Source: Mesorhizobium shangrilense
GTDB taxonomy: Bacteria; Pseudomonadota; Alphaproteobacteria; Rhizobiales; Rhizobiaceae
Assembly: GCF_040537815.1 (NCBI RefSeq)
Contig: NZ_JBEWSZ010000001.1
Coordinates: 2,976,001 to 3,040,000, forward strand
Direction of reading: 5' to 3'
DNA: 64,000 nucleotides
Shown: one piece after another, positions 55,513 to 63,336 of the stretch
Numbering within the stretch: position 1 is the stretch's first letter
Layout: each line of letters begins with the position of its first letter
Made by a program: the position numbers and the translations under genes
Notes under the pieces: model-generated
Seen by the model: only the letters and a program-made list of their open reading frames with translations
What the model was told of the DNA's origin: nothing
Databases searched by the model: none

Positions 55513-56580
55513 TCAGAGGGTGGTGTTGAAGGGCACGACGATAGAACCGTCGAGAATGCCGGCCTTGGTCTTCTCGATCTCAGCCCAGATTTCCTTGGAC
55601 TTGGCAACCCGATCCGCCGGGCCCTGCTCGGCATAAAGCGGTGACAGCTCGAATTCGACCACACCGGTGCCCAGGCCAGTTGCGACATGGGTGCCGCCGG
55701 CCCATTGCGCGCCAAGCGCCTTGCCAACCTCGTTGTAGAGGGACTGCCCGAAATCGAGGCTGACGATGCCGACGATCGACTTCGGACCAAGGGGATATTG
55801 CGCGCGTGCAAGGGTGGAGAGCATGCGCCCAGCGCCCTCGTTGGCCGCCGCAATGATGCCGCCGTCGGTCGCCGCCGAGTCGGTCTGGATGTAGTCGATG
55901 CCGTTGTTGAACATTTGCGCGGCGATTTCCTGGCCCTTGGCAGGATCCTGGAACGAGCCGGCAAAAGCGGCGGTGACGGTCAGATCCGGATTGACCGAAT
56001 GAGCGCCGGCCTTGAGCGCATTGAAATCGGCGTTGAGCGGGGGAATGGAGATGCCGCCGATATAGCCGATCTTGCCGCTCTTGGTCATGCGCGCGGCGAA
56101 GACGCCCGACAGATAACAACCGAGATAGTAGTCATAGGAAACGGTCACCACATTGGGTAGCGGCGGTTCGATGGCGTCGCCGAAAAGCTGGATCCACTTG
56201 GTGTTGGGATAGGACGGCGCCAGCGCCTTGAACGGCTCGCCCACCTCGTTGAAGGTCGAAACGATGACCGAGGCGCCGGCATCGGCCAGCGTGCGGAATA
56301 TGGTTTCATAGGTCGCCGGGTCCTGCGCGTAGACGACTCGCGCCTGAAGGCCCTTTTCCTTTGCCAACTGGTTGATCTTGGCGATCATCGAATCGACCGC
56401 GCTCTGGTCGCCCGCCGCCTGCGTATGCACGAGCGCGATGAACCCGTCAGCAGCATACGCCACCCTGGACAGGGCGCCGCTTACGAGGCCTAGTGCGGCA
56501 ATGCCGACCCCGGTCTTGATGAAGCCGCGGCGGTTCAATCCCACGGCAGGAACCGTGCGGTCGTCAAAATTACTCGTCAT
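55513..56580 (-). CDS. BMP-family ABC substrate-binding protein (Tat signal)
   Basis: This binding protein of about 355 residues belongs to the BMP/PnrA family, whose known members bind purine or other nucleosides. The twin-arginine motif NRRGFIKTGVGIAALG is followed by ALSRVAYA (likely cleavage). The mature part starts DGFIALVHTQAAGDQSAVDS. A start at 56589 adds three residues; AAAGGG is better spaced for 56580. It lies 130 bp after the NIPSNAP gene, a gap that could hold an internal promoter. Confidence 0.92.
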   Translation of the reverse strand: MTSNFDDRTVPAVGLNRRGFIKTGVGIAALGLVSGALSRVAYAADGFIALVHTQAAGDQSAVDSMIAKINQLAKEKGLQARVVYAQDPATYETIFRTLADAGASVIVSTFNEVGEPFKALAPSYPNTKWIQLFGDAIEPPLPNVVTVSYDYYLGCYLSGVFAARMTKSGKIGYIGGISIPPLNADFNALKAGAHSVNPDLTVTAAFAGSFQDPAKGQEIAAQMFNNGIDYIQTDSAATDGGIIAAANEGAGRMLSTLARAQYPLGPKSIVGIVSLDFGQSLYNEVGKALGAQWAGGTHVATGLGTGVVEFELSPLYAEQGPADRVAKSKEIWAEIEKTKAGILDGSIVVPFNTTL

Positions 56581-56710
56581 GACAGTCATCCCTTTGTCTT
56601 GGCGTCCATATTTTAGGTCCGCCGTTCCCAGTGAATTTTCCGACGCCACCAACTTCTTGCGGCAGCATTCGATGCCTACCTGTCCCCGATCATGCTTGTG
56701 TGTTTGCCAT

Positions 56711-57031
56711 TCAGACGCCCGGGGAAAACGGCGCCGGATTCATGATCATCACGTCCTGGGACTGGATGGCGTTCAGCGCCCAGATTTCGCCGATGAATTT
56801 CTGCCACTCAGGGTCCCCATACATGGCGGCGCGGCGTGCCTCACGATCGGCGAGGCTGTCATAGCCCCACATCAGAACCGTCGTATGTAGATGCCCGATC
56901 TCGGAAACGTAGAGCCCGAGGAAACGGTTGAGGTGCTTTTTCTGCACCGGCAAACCTTCGGCCTCGTATTTCTTCATCCACGAATCGACCGTACCGGGCC
57001 GGAATGTGTAGGTGCGGTGTTCGACAATCAT
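56711..57031 (-). CDS. NIPSNAP family protein
   Basis: This 106-residue protein has the NIPSNAP ferredoxin-like pattern (MIVEHRTYTFRPGTVDSWMK, then a central VLMWGYDSLADREARRAAM). The family has no settled function; in bacterial catabolic operons members are small accessory proteins or monooxygenase-like. It lies 17 nt after the GMC oxidoreductase gene in the same operon. Confidence 0.85.
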   Translation of the reverse strand: MIVEHRTYTFRPGTVDSWMKKYEAEGLPVQKKHLNRFLGLYVSEIGHLHTTVLMWGYDSLADREARRAAMYGDPEWQKFIGEIWALNAIQSQDVMIMNPAPFSPGV

Positions 57032-57047
57032 GGTGCTCCTCGTCGTC

Positions 57048-58673
57048 TCAGGCGGCGTTCAGGATGAATTCGGCGCATTTTTCACCGATCATGATCGCTG
57101 GCGCATTGGTGTTGCCGCTGGAAATGATCGGCATGATTGAGGCGTCGGCGACGCGCAAGCCGTCGATGCCGTGAACCCTGAGGCGCGCGTCGACGACGGC
57201 CCACTCGTCGTTGCCCATCTTGCATGTGCCGACCGGATGGAACGTCGTCATGGCGGTCGCCTTCAGCCACTCGACGAGATCGGCATCGGTCTCGACCTGC
57301 GGACCGGGCGCGAGCTCGCGCCCGCGATAGGCGTCGAATGCGGGCTGGTTGATGATCTCGCGCGTCAGCCGAATGCCGGCGATCATGGTTTGACGGTCAA
57401 ATTCGGTCTCGAGATAGTTGGCCTGGATTCTGGGCGGCATCCTGGGATCGGCGGATGCCAGCGTGATGGCGCCCCGGCTCTCGGGGTTGACGGGCCCTAC
57501 CCGCAGCGTAAAGCCATGATTGGCTTCGACAGCCGCGCGTTTGAACGGATTGGGAAAGTGCAGGTTCGCGGTCTTTTCCAGGGCTGGCATGAAATGCAGC
57601 TGAATATCGGGCGCGACCAGATCCGACCTCGACTTGATAAACGCGCCGGCCTCATACGGGAATGTCGTGGTGATGCCGCGGCCGAACAACATGCCTTCGA
57701 CAAGCGACCAAGTCAGCCTGTCGACGCGCAGGTCGCTGAACAGCGTGATCGGCTGGGTGCATTCGTAGGACAAGACGCAATCGACGTGGTCCTGCAGGTT
57801 CTTGCCGACGCCGGGCAAATTGTGAATTGGCTTGATGCCATGCTCTGCAAGCTCGTTGGCAGGCCCGATACCCGACAGCAAAAGGATCTGGGGTGAATTC
57901 ACCGCGCCGGCGCTGACAACGACTTCGCGTTCGGCTTGAGCAATATGCAGCGCGCCGTTATGGGTGAACTCGACACCCCTGGCTCGGCCGTCGGCGACGA
58001 TGATCCGCTGGGTCAGCGCTTTGGTCAGGACGGTCAGGTTCTTGCGTCCGGCAATGGGGCGCAGGAAAGCATACGAGGTCGACCAGCGCTTGCCGTCCTT
58101 GATGGTGAAGTCGAATTTGCCGAAGCCTTCCTGTTCATCGCCATTGAAGTCGTCGTTCATCGGATAGCCGGCTTCCGCGCCCGCTGCCGAGAACACATCG
58201 AGCAGCGGGTTCCAGCCGCGCGCCCGGCAGACAGTCAGCTCACCCTCGGTGCCATGTGGGGCATCCTTGCGCTGAATGTGCCCTTCCGACCTGCGGAAGG
58301 CCGGCAGCACATCCTCATAGGACCAACCGGGCAGCCCCATTTGAGCCCAGCGGTCGTAGTCGTGGCGGTTGCCGCGCACATAGATCATGCCGTTGATGGT
58401 GGACGAGCCGCCCAATGCCTTGCCGCGCGGCCAATAGAGGGAGCGGTTGTTGAGAAAGGGCTCCGGTTCCGTATGATAATGCCAGTTGTAGATGCCAGAC
58501 TGGAACAGCTTGCCCATCAGCATGGGCAGCCGGAACAGTGGATTGGAATCCCGGCCGCCCGCTTCCAGCAACAGCACCTTGTGGTCGGGATTGGCGGACA
58601 GCCGGTTGGCCAGAACGCAACCGGCCGAGCCGGCGCCGACGATGATGAAATCGTAGGTCTCGGTCGAAGGCAT
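57048..58673 (-). CDS. GMC-family oxidoreductase (choline dehydrogenase-like)
   Basis: This 541-residue FAD enzyme has the ADP-binding motif IIVGAGSAGCVLANRLS (residues 9-25), GMC signature 1 (GKALGGSSTINGMIYVRG), signature 2 (GAVNSPQILLLSGIGP) and active-site His in HPVGTCKMG. The ATG at 58673 gives MPSTETYDFII. It oxidises an alcohol to an aldehyde or ketone and lies directly after the UDG-like gene (4 nt gap). Substrate unknown; choline is only one option. Confidence 0.92.
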   Translation of the reverse strand: MPSTETYDFIIVGAGSAGCVLANRLSANPDHKVLLLEAGGRDSNPLFRLPMLMGKLFQSGIYNWHYHTEPEPFLNNRSLYWPRGKALGGSSTINGMIYVRGNRHDYDRWAQMGLPGWSYEDVLPAFRRSEGHIQRKDAPHGTEGELTVCRARGWNPLLDVFSAAGAEAGYPMNDDFNGDEQEGFGKFDFTIKDGKRWSTSYAFLRPIAGRKNLTVLTKALTQRIIVADGRARGVEFTHNGALHIAQAEREVVVSAGAVNSPQILLLSGIGPANELAEHGIKPIHNLPGVGKNLQDHVDCVLSYECTQPITLFSDLRVDRLTWSLVEGMLFGRGITTTFPYEAGAFIKSRSDLVAPDIQLHFMPALEKTANLHFPNPFKRAAVEANHGFTLRVGPVNPESRGAITLASADPRMPPRIQANYLETEFDRQTMIAGIRLTREIINQPAFDAYRGRELAPGPQVETDADLVEWLKATAMTTFHPVGTCKMGNDEWAVVDARLRVHGIDGLRVADASIMPIISSGNTNAPAIMIGEKCAEFILNAA

Positions 58674-58677
58674 GGCG

Positions 58678-59529
58678 TCACCACGCGACGGGCTTGGCAC
58701 CCATCGCCTCCAGATATTGGTTGCAAAGCAAGAATGGGTTTTCGAGCGCCAGAACCGCGTCGGCGCGCGCGGGATGGTCGCGCACAATGCAGGCGCACAG
58801 CGCATGCTGGCCTTCAGTTATGCCTGCCAGGGCAAGCGTTTGCGCAGCAGCGTCGCCAAAGCCGATAAAGACGATCGGAGCACGACGACCAGCGAGGTGG
58901 CGCAGCACCTGGAGCATTAGCGGACGCCACAGAGGCAGATGACCGCGCGACTGGTGCGCGTCAATCTCGACCTTGAAGCGAGACAGCGTCAACGACGCAT
59001 TGAGAAGCAAAACACCGTCGTCGACCCATCGCTGGGCCAGCGCATCAGCACTCTCGATATCGACCTTGCCGTCCTCAATGGCGGCAAGCGTCGCCGGCCA
59101 ATCGGCGAAGGACTGGGCATAGGCGAGATTGCCGGTGCGCGCCGCGACGATCTGCTGGGTGAAGGCGCGAATGCTCTTGGAGAACATTTTGTCGAGCTCG
59201 CGCCAGGCAGCGACATTGCCTGCCTCGAAGGCGCGGCCGGTGGAAAAGCCGGGCTCTGGATAGGGGTCTTGGCCCAGGATCACGCAGCGCACATCCTCCG
59301 GCGCAATTCCGTCGAAGGCGCGCAGCATATGCGCTCCTTTTGGTGCGCCGGGAAACAGCTTGTCGCGCCGCGCCGGAAAAATCGGCTCCCAAGGCTCGAG
59401 TTCGAGCGTTGGGTCCATGGCATCGAAATCCAGCGACACGGCGCCAAGGGCGGCCCGCCAGGCCGGAGCGATGTCGCCGTGCCAACCCGCCAGGGTTTCG
59501 ATCATCGCGGACCTGAGTTGAACCGGCAT
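58678..59529 (-). CDS. Uracil-DNA glycosylase superfamily protein in a catabolic operon
   Basis: This 283-residue protein has the family 1 UDG motifs in order: GQDPYP at 86-91 with the water-activating Asp88, LLLNASLTLS with Asn177, FIGFGDAAAQ, and RDHPARAD with His252 in place of HPSPLS. The stretch near NPFLLCNQYLEAMG matches the UDG C-terminus. The uracil-stacking region after the first motif (GRAFEAGNVAAWREL) is unlike canonical UDG. It is the first gene of the operon with the GMC oxidoreductase, NIPSNAP, nucleoside-type importer and deaminase-like genes, controlled by a RutR-like regulator. It may act on DNA or on a free base or nucleoside. Confidence 0.85.
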   Translation of the reverse strand: MPVQLRSAMIETLAGWHGDIAPAWRAALGAVSLDFDAMDPTLELEPWEPIFPARRDKLFPGAPKGAHMLRAFDGIAPEDVRCVILGQDPYPEPGFSTGRAFEAGNVAAWRELDKMFSKSIRAFTQQIVAARTGNLAYAQSFADWPATLAAIEDGKVDIESADALAQRWVDDGVLLLNASLTLSRFKVEIDAHQSRGHLPLWRPLMLQVLRHLAGRRAPIVFIGFGDAAAQTLALAGITEGQHALCACIVRDHPARADAVLALENPFLLCNQYLEAMGAKPVAW

Positions 59530-59568
59530 TGCGGCGACGCCCCTCCCTTTGGCTTCCCAACGATCGGG

Positions 59569-59598
59569 ACGTTACAAATAACCTGACCAAAGTGTCAA
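59569..59598 (-). promoter_or_regulatory. Candidate promoter of the UDG-like operon, overlapped by an operator
   Basis: On the minus strand a perfect -35 TTGACA (59598-59593) is followed after 18 bp by TAACGT (59574-59569). The operator at 59584-59597 covers most of the -35 box and the start of the spacer, so a bound repressor would exclude RNA polymerase. Confidence 0.55.
59584..59597. promoter_or_regulatory. RutR-like operator 1 (TGAC-N6-GTCA)
   Basis: TGAC CAAAGT GTCA. The known RutR consensus has TGAC and GTCA half-sites with a 6-bp centre inside a 16-bp dyad. The site lies between the divergent UDG-like and TetR genes and overlaps the -35 box of the former. Confidence 0.6.
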
Positions 59599-59617
59599 CT
59601 TCCAAAATCACAAAAGC

Positions 59618-59631
59618 TGACCGTATCGTCA
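59618..59631. promoter_or_regulatory. RutR-like operator 2 (TGAC-N6-GTCA)
   Basis: TGAC CGTATC GTCA; with one more base on each side the dyad reads CTGAC-N6-GTCAG. It is centred 34 bp from operator 1, upstream of the candidate TetR promoter. Confidence 0.6.
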
Positions 59632-59660
59632 GTTTTTTTTGCAAACACCGCGGCCCTGTA

Positions 59661-59689
59661 TTGGGTAGGTTTTCGAAGGGTGCTATAGA
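59661..59689 (+). promoter_or_regulatory. Candidate promoter of the TetR (RutR-like) gene
   Basis: TTGGGT (59661-59666) and TATAGA (59684-59689) are separated by 17 bp, a good -35/-10 arrangement, about 35 bp upstream of the ATG at 59724. Confidence 0.45.
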
Positions 59690-59723
59690 GCCGCTGCAAT
59701 ACAGGCAGTGGGGCGGAGCGGAT

Positions 59724-60374
59724 ATGGCGGGACAGAAGGCGGCGCGCCGGGGCGGCAAGAACCCGGAAGACAAGGTCGGTGCCAGGAACCGGGAGAAAAT
59801 CCTGCGCGCGGCGGTCGACGTGTTCGCCCGCAAGGGTCTCGATGGCACGCGTATTCAGGAAATCGCCGACCAGTGCGGCCTGCCCAAGGCCAATGTCTAT
59901 TACTATTTTTCGACCAAGCAGGAGATTTACACCCACGTGATCGAGCATCTGCTGACCGGGTGGGACAAGGCGTTCGAGCACATCACACCGGATCGCGATC
60001 CGCGCGAGGCCATTGCAGTTTATGTCCGTGCCAAGCTCGACTACTCACGCAAGCACGCAGCCGAGTCGCGTTTCTTTGCCAACGAAATGTTGCGGGGCGC
60101 CCACTTCCTGAGCAAGCAGCAGAAACTTCATATGCAGCGGGTGACGCGCGAGCGGTCCGCCGTTGTCGAGGGCTGGGTGCGCGACGGCAAGATGGCGCCC
60201 GTCGATGCGCGGCATTTCTTCATCATGCTGTGGGCGGCGACGCAGTTCTACGGCGACTTCGAGCCACTAGCCGCCAATGCGCTCGAAAAGAGCAAACTCG
60301 CCAAGGCCGACTACGACGCAGCGGCCGACACCATTACAACCATCGTTCTCAACGGGTGCGGGGTCTCAGCCTGA
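59724..60374 (+). CDS. TetR/AcrR regulator, RutR-like
   Basis: This 216-residue repressor has a TetR helix-turn-helix near residues 25-70 (GTRIQEIADQCGLPKANVYY). Its effector domain resembles RutR of Escherichia coli, the pyrimidine regulator: YVRAKLDYSRKHAAESRFFA, VVEGWVRDGKMAPVDARHFF and MLWAATQFYGDF. GGAG lies 6 nt before the ATG at 59724. It is divergent from the UDG-like/nucleoside importer operon, and the shared region has two TGAC-N6-GTCA dyads. Binding of uracil, thymine or another nucleobase-like inducer is inferred from the family. Confidence 0.92.
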   Translation: MAGQKAARRGGKNPEDKVGARNREKILRAAVDVFARKGLDGTRIQEIADQCGLPKANVYYYFSTKQEIYTHVIEHLLTGWDKAFEHITPDRDPREAIAVYVRAKLDYSRKHAAESRFFANEMLRGAHFLSKQQKLHMQRVTRERSAVVEGWVRDGKMAPVDARHFFIMLWAATQFYGDFEPLAANALEKSKLAKADYDAAADTITTIVLNGCGVSA

Positions 60375-60989
60375 CAGAGGGTCCCGACACGATCGATTGC
60401 GTTCATCTTCACCCTTCGGTGAGGCATAACTCGTCATGGCCTGCCGGCGATCTGCCGATCGACCAGGCGAAGATTGTCATGGCGCAGTAGTTCCTTGCCG
60501 TCATGGTGGTTCGCACGCCTGCGACCAGGAAGGACGCCACCAATATGGCGGGGCGCATGATCCAGATCCAGAACTACGCCACCGGCATCCATGATCGCGC
60601 CTTCGACACGCTGGTCAACGAACTAGACTGGGAGCGCTGACTAAGGCGCACAAGACCGCGTACACGGCGTTCGGCAAGGCGGTCCACGAAATGGGTGGCA
60701 ACCGCGACCATGACAGAGCCAACCGAGCCGGGGAAAGCGCGCTGCTGGCCATCTGCGCTTATCCTGCGGTCAGGTAAAGCGATCGCTTGGCCAAGGCCTA
60801 ATATCTCTTAGAGATCGAGGCGCGCGGCGAGCTCGACTTGGCGGAGCACATGCAGACTCTTCTTCGATCAACGATGTGGAAGGGATGAGACGGCCGCCCT
60901 GTAGCCGCTCATGCGTTCGAATCGCGTCGGGTGCGCCATCCGGTTCGGTGCCGTAGCCAACAATGCCTTAGGCGAAAGCGCGTCTCGGC
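60375..60989. other. Gene-poor decayed stretch after the TetR gene
   Basis: No intact gene is present. It contains the degenerate reading frame listed separately (60654-60890). The rest shows no clear features. Confidence 0.4.
60654..60890 (+). pseudogene. Degenerate fragment of a hypothetical protein gene
   Basis: One frame reads KAHKTAYTAFGKAVHEMGGN and later ARGELDLAEHMQTLLRS, resembling a family of small Rhizobiales hypothetical proteins, but it has two in-frame stops between these parts and no start. It is probably a decayed gene of mobile or accessory origin. The family is only remembered by its pattern. Confidence 0.35.
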
Positions 60990-61170
60990 CTAAGTGTTTA
61001 GTCCCGGCATTTGATGGATGGGGTCGAGCCTGAAACGTTCGGGCTCGTTTGTCCAGCTCCTGCAGATGAACTCGTAGGGTGTAAGGCCTTTGAGGGTCTT
61101 GAGCCTGCGCGCGAAATTGTAGGCTGAGACGAAGTCTGCAAGGTGCTGGCGCAGTTGATCGTGATCGCAG
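60990..61170 (-). mobile_element. IS481-family transposase remnant (C-terminal end)
   Basis: On the minus strand HDQLRQHLADFVSAYNFARR, then LKTLKGLTPYEFICRSWTNE and ending PERFRLDPIHQMPGLNT, with a stop at 60990-60992. This is the characteristic C-terminus of IS481-family transposases. Only about 60 residues remain; the DDE core and the inverted ends are missing. It is a dead fragment that marks past insertion activity. Confidence 0.85.
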
Positions 61171-61274
61171 CGGATCCAAACATGCCGTTACCGTGACATC
61201 GCCCTAGAAGAGAAAAGATCGATGAGGACAGCCGAGTGATCCATCACGAATATATATATCTCTATGGTGTTGAC

Positions 61275-61284
61275 TACCATGGTA
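61275..61284. promoter_or_regulatory. Palindrome upstream of the SDR/enolase operon
   Basis: TACCATGGTA is a perfect 10-bp palindrome 34 bp before the SDR start. ATGGT (61264-61268) and ACCAT (61276-61280) also form an inverted pair with 7 bp between, and TTGACT (61270-61275) could be a -35 box. It is a possible GntR- or LacI-type operator; the regulator is not in the window. Confidence 0.4.
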
Positions 61285-61317
61285 ATATGCAATAGCCATT
61301 TCCGCCATGGAGCAGAT

Positions 61318-62079
61318 ATGACGGCTTTGATCACAGGAGCAGGAAAAGGCATCGGACAAGCTGTCGCGAGGCGTCTGGCCAAGGATCACGCCGGCCTCAT
61401 CCTGATGGATATTGACGCCGAGGCGCTCGAAGCAGAAGCGCACGCGCTGACCCCTTTGACGCAGATCGAAATTGTCGTGGGTTCTGTGGCCCGGGCCGAG
61501 GACTGCCAGCACGCAGCCGCTGCCGCAGCAAAATTCGGCGTCCTCAACGTTCTCTCCCACAATGCCGGCATCCAGCGCTACGGCACCGTGGAAACAACGA
61601 GCGAAGCTCTGTGGGACGAAGTGCTGTCGGTGAATCTGAAGGGCGCGTTTCTCATATCGCAAGCGGTCATGCCCATGATCCGCACCGCCAAGGGCTCCAT
61701 TGTCCACATGGCTTCCGTGCAAGGCTTTGCAAGCCAAGCCGGCGTCGTCGCCTATTCGACGGCCAAGCACGGCCTGGTCGGACTGGTGCACGCGATGGCG
61801 GTCGACGCCGCGCCTTACGGCGTGCGTGTCAACGGCGTCGCGCCCGGCTCCGTCGACACACCCATGTTGCGCGACGCCGTCGCGCTTGCCGACAAGCCTA
61901 AAGACATGTGGTCCGTCATCAAGGACATGCACCCGCTGGGTCGCGCCGCCCTGCCCTCCGAAATCGCCGAGGCCGTGGCGTTCCTGTCGTCGCCGGCTGC
62001 TTCATTCATCACTGGCGAAGTGTTGCGCGTCGATGGCGGCATGATGGCTCGCATCGGCGGCTCCCCCAAGAAGGAATAG
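61318..62079 (+). CDS. Short-chain dehydrogenase/reductase
   Basis: This 253-residue NAD(P)-dependent SDR has the cofactor motif GAGKGIG at 7-13, HNAGI at 81-85 and the catalytic Ser133, Tyr146 and Lys150 (YSTAK). GGAG lies 6 nt before the ATG at 61318. It oxidises or reduces a sugar- or hydroxyacid-type alcohol. It is followed after 4 nt by an acid-sugar dehydratase-like gene, so it probably makes or uses its substrate. Confidence 0.92.
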   Translation: MTALITGAGKGIGQAVARRLAKDHAGLILMDIDAEALEAEAHALTPLTQIEIVVGSVARAEDCQHAAAAAAKFGVLNVLSHNAGIQRYGTVETTSEALWDEVLSVNLKGAFLISQAVMPMIRTAKGSIVHMASVQGFASQAGVVAYSTAKHGLVGLVHAMAVDAAPYGVRVNGVAPGSVDTPMLRDAVALADKPKDMWSVIKDMHPLGRAALPSEIAEAVAFLSSPAASFITGEVLRVDGGMMARIGGSPKKE

Positions 62080-62083
62080 ATCG

Positions 62084-63334
62084 TTGCCCATTGTCGATCT
62101 TCGCGCCACCACCATCACCGTTCCGCTCGAGGCGCCGCTCCGGCATTCGATGGGTGCGCATTGGGGCCGGTTTGTTCGCACGATCGTCGAGGTCATCGAC
62201 GACCAAGGCCGTTCCGGATTCGGCGAGATGGGCGGCGGTGGAGAGTCGGCAGAAAATGCGGTTCGCAGTCTTCTGCCCTATCTCAAAGGCCATGACCCAT
62301 TGCAGCTGGAGCAGCTGCGCTGGAAAATCATGAACCCGACGGCGAGTCTCTACAACAATCGCGTTCAAGTTCACGCGGCGTTGGAAATGGCTTGTCTTGA
62401 CCTTGCGGGCAAGACGCTCGGCGTGAGGGCCTGCGACCTGTTGGGCGGAGCTGTCAGGGAGCGCATCCCCTTCGCCTCTTACTTGTTCTACCGCTACGCT
62501 GATCAGGTGACAGGCACCGGCGGGGAGACGACCGCTGACGACATGGTGGCGCACGCACGCGATCTTAAGGCCAAATATGGCTTCAAGACGCATAAGCTGA
62601 AAGGCGGACATTTCGCGCCCGACCACGATGTTGACGTCTTGCACGCGCTGGGTGCTGCCTTTCCCTGCGACGGGCTTCGCCTTGACCCAAATGGCGCCTG
62701 GAGCGTTGAACAGGCGATCCGCGTCGGACACGCCATCGAGCGCCTGAACAACGAATATTTCGAAGACCCGACCTGGGGTTTGGAAGGGATGCGCCGCGTT
62801 CGCCAGTTCGTCCGAATTCCCACCGCAACGAACACAGTCGTTGTCAATTTCGAGCAACTGGCGCAATCCATCCGCCATGACCTTGTCGACGTCATTCTGC
62901 TCGACACAACTTTCTGGGGCGGTCTTCGGCAAGCCTACAAGGCCGGCACCGTGTTGGAGACATTCCAGTACGGCGCATCGGTTCACAGCTCCGGCGAACT
63001 TGGCGTTCAACTAGCCTCCATGCTGCATCTTGGTGCGGCTTTGCCGAACCTCTCTTTTGCAGCCGATGCGCATTACCATCACTTGACGGACGACATTATC
63101 GTCGGCGGCAAGATGACCTACCGCGACGGTATGATTGACGTGCCCAAAGGCCCCGGCCTTGGCGTCGAAGTCGATCGCGAGAAACTCGCCTGCTATGCCG
63201 AACTCTTCAAGGAGCTTGGCGGGTACGCCTATGATCGCGATCCGGGCCGGCCGGGCTGGTATTCAACCCTACCGGAATTCCGCTTCGCTGATCCCGCTCT
63301 CAAACAGGCGCCCATGGGCGGGCCGAGCCGATAA
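62084..63334 (+). CDS. Enolase superfamily protein, D-glucarate dehydratase-like
   Basis: This protein of about 416 residues has the glucarate-dehydratase-type active site: KxK at Lys171/Lys173 (HKLKGG), Asp201, Glu227 and Asn250 (TNTVVV) as metal ligands, and a candidate His301-Asp274 dyad (VHSSGELG). Asn as third ligand distinguishes this subgroup from the enolase at 9433-10650. The start is a TTG at 62084, with AAGGA 8 nt upstream. It probably dehydrates an acid sugar to a 2-keto-3-deoxy product. Confidence 0.9.
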   Translation: MPIVDLRATTITVPLEAPLRHSMGAHWGRFVRTIVEVIDDQGRSGFGEMGGGGESAENAVRSLLPYLKGHDPLQLEQLRWKIMNPTASLYNNRVQVHAALEMACLDLAGKTLGVRACDLLGGAVRERIPFASYLFYRYADQVTGTGGETTADDMVAHARDLKAKYGFKTHKLKGGHFAPDHDVDVLHALGAAFPCDGLRLDPNGAWSVEQAIRVGHAIERLNNEYFEDPTWGLEGMRRVRQFVRIPTATNTVVVNFEQLAQSIRHDLVDVILLDTTFWGGLRQAYKAGTVLETFQYGASVHSSGELGVQLASMLHLGAALPNLSFAADAHYHHLTDDIIVGGKMTYRDGMIDVPKGPGLGVEVDREKLACYAELFKELGGYAYDRDPGRPGWYSTLPEFRFADPALKQAPMGGPSR

Positions 63335-63336
63335 TC

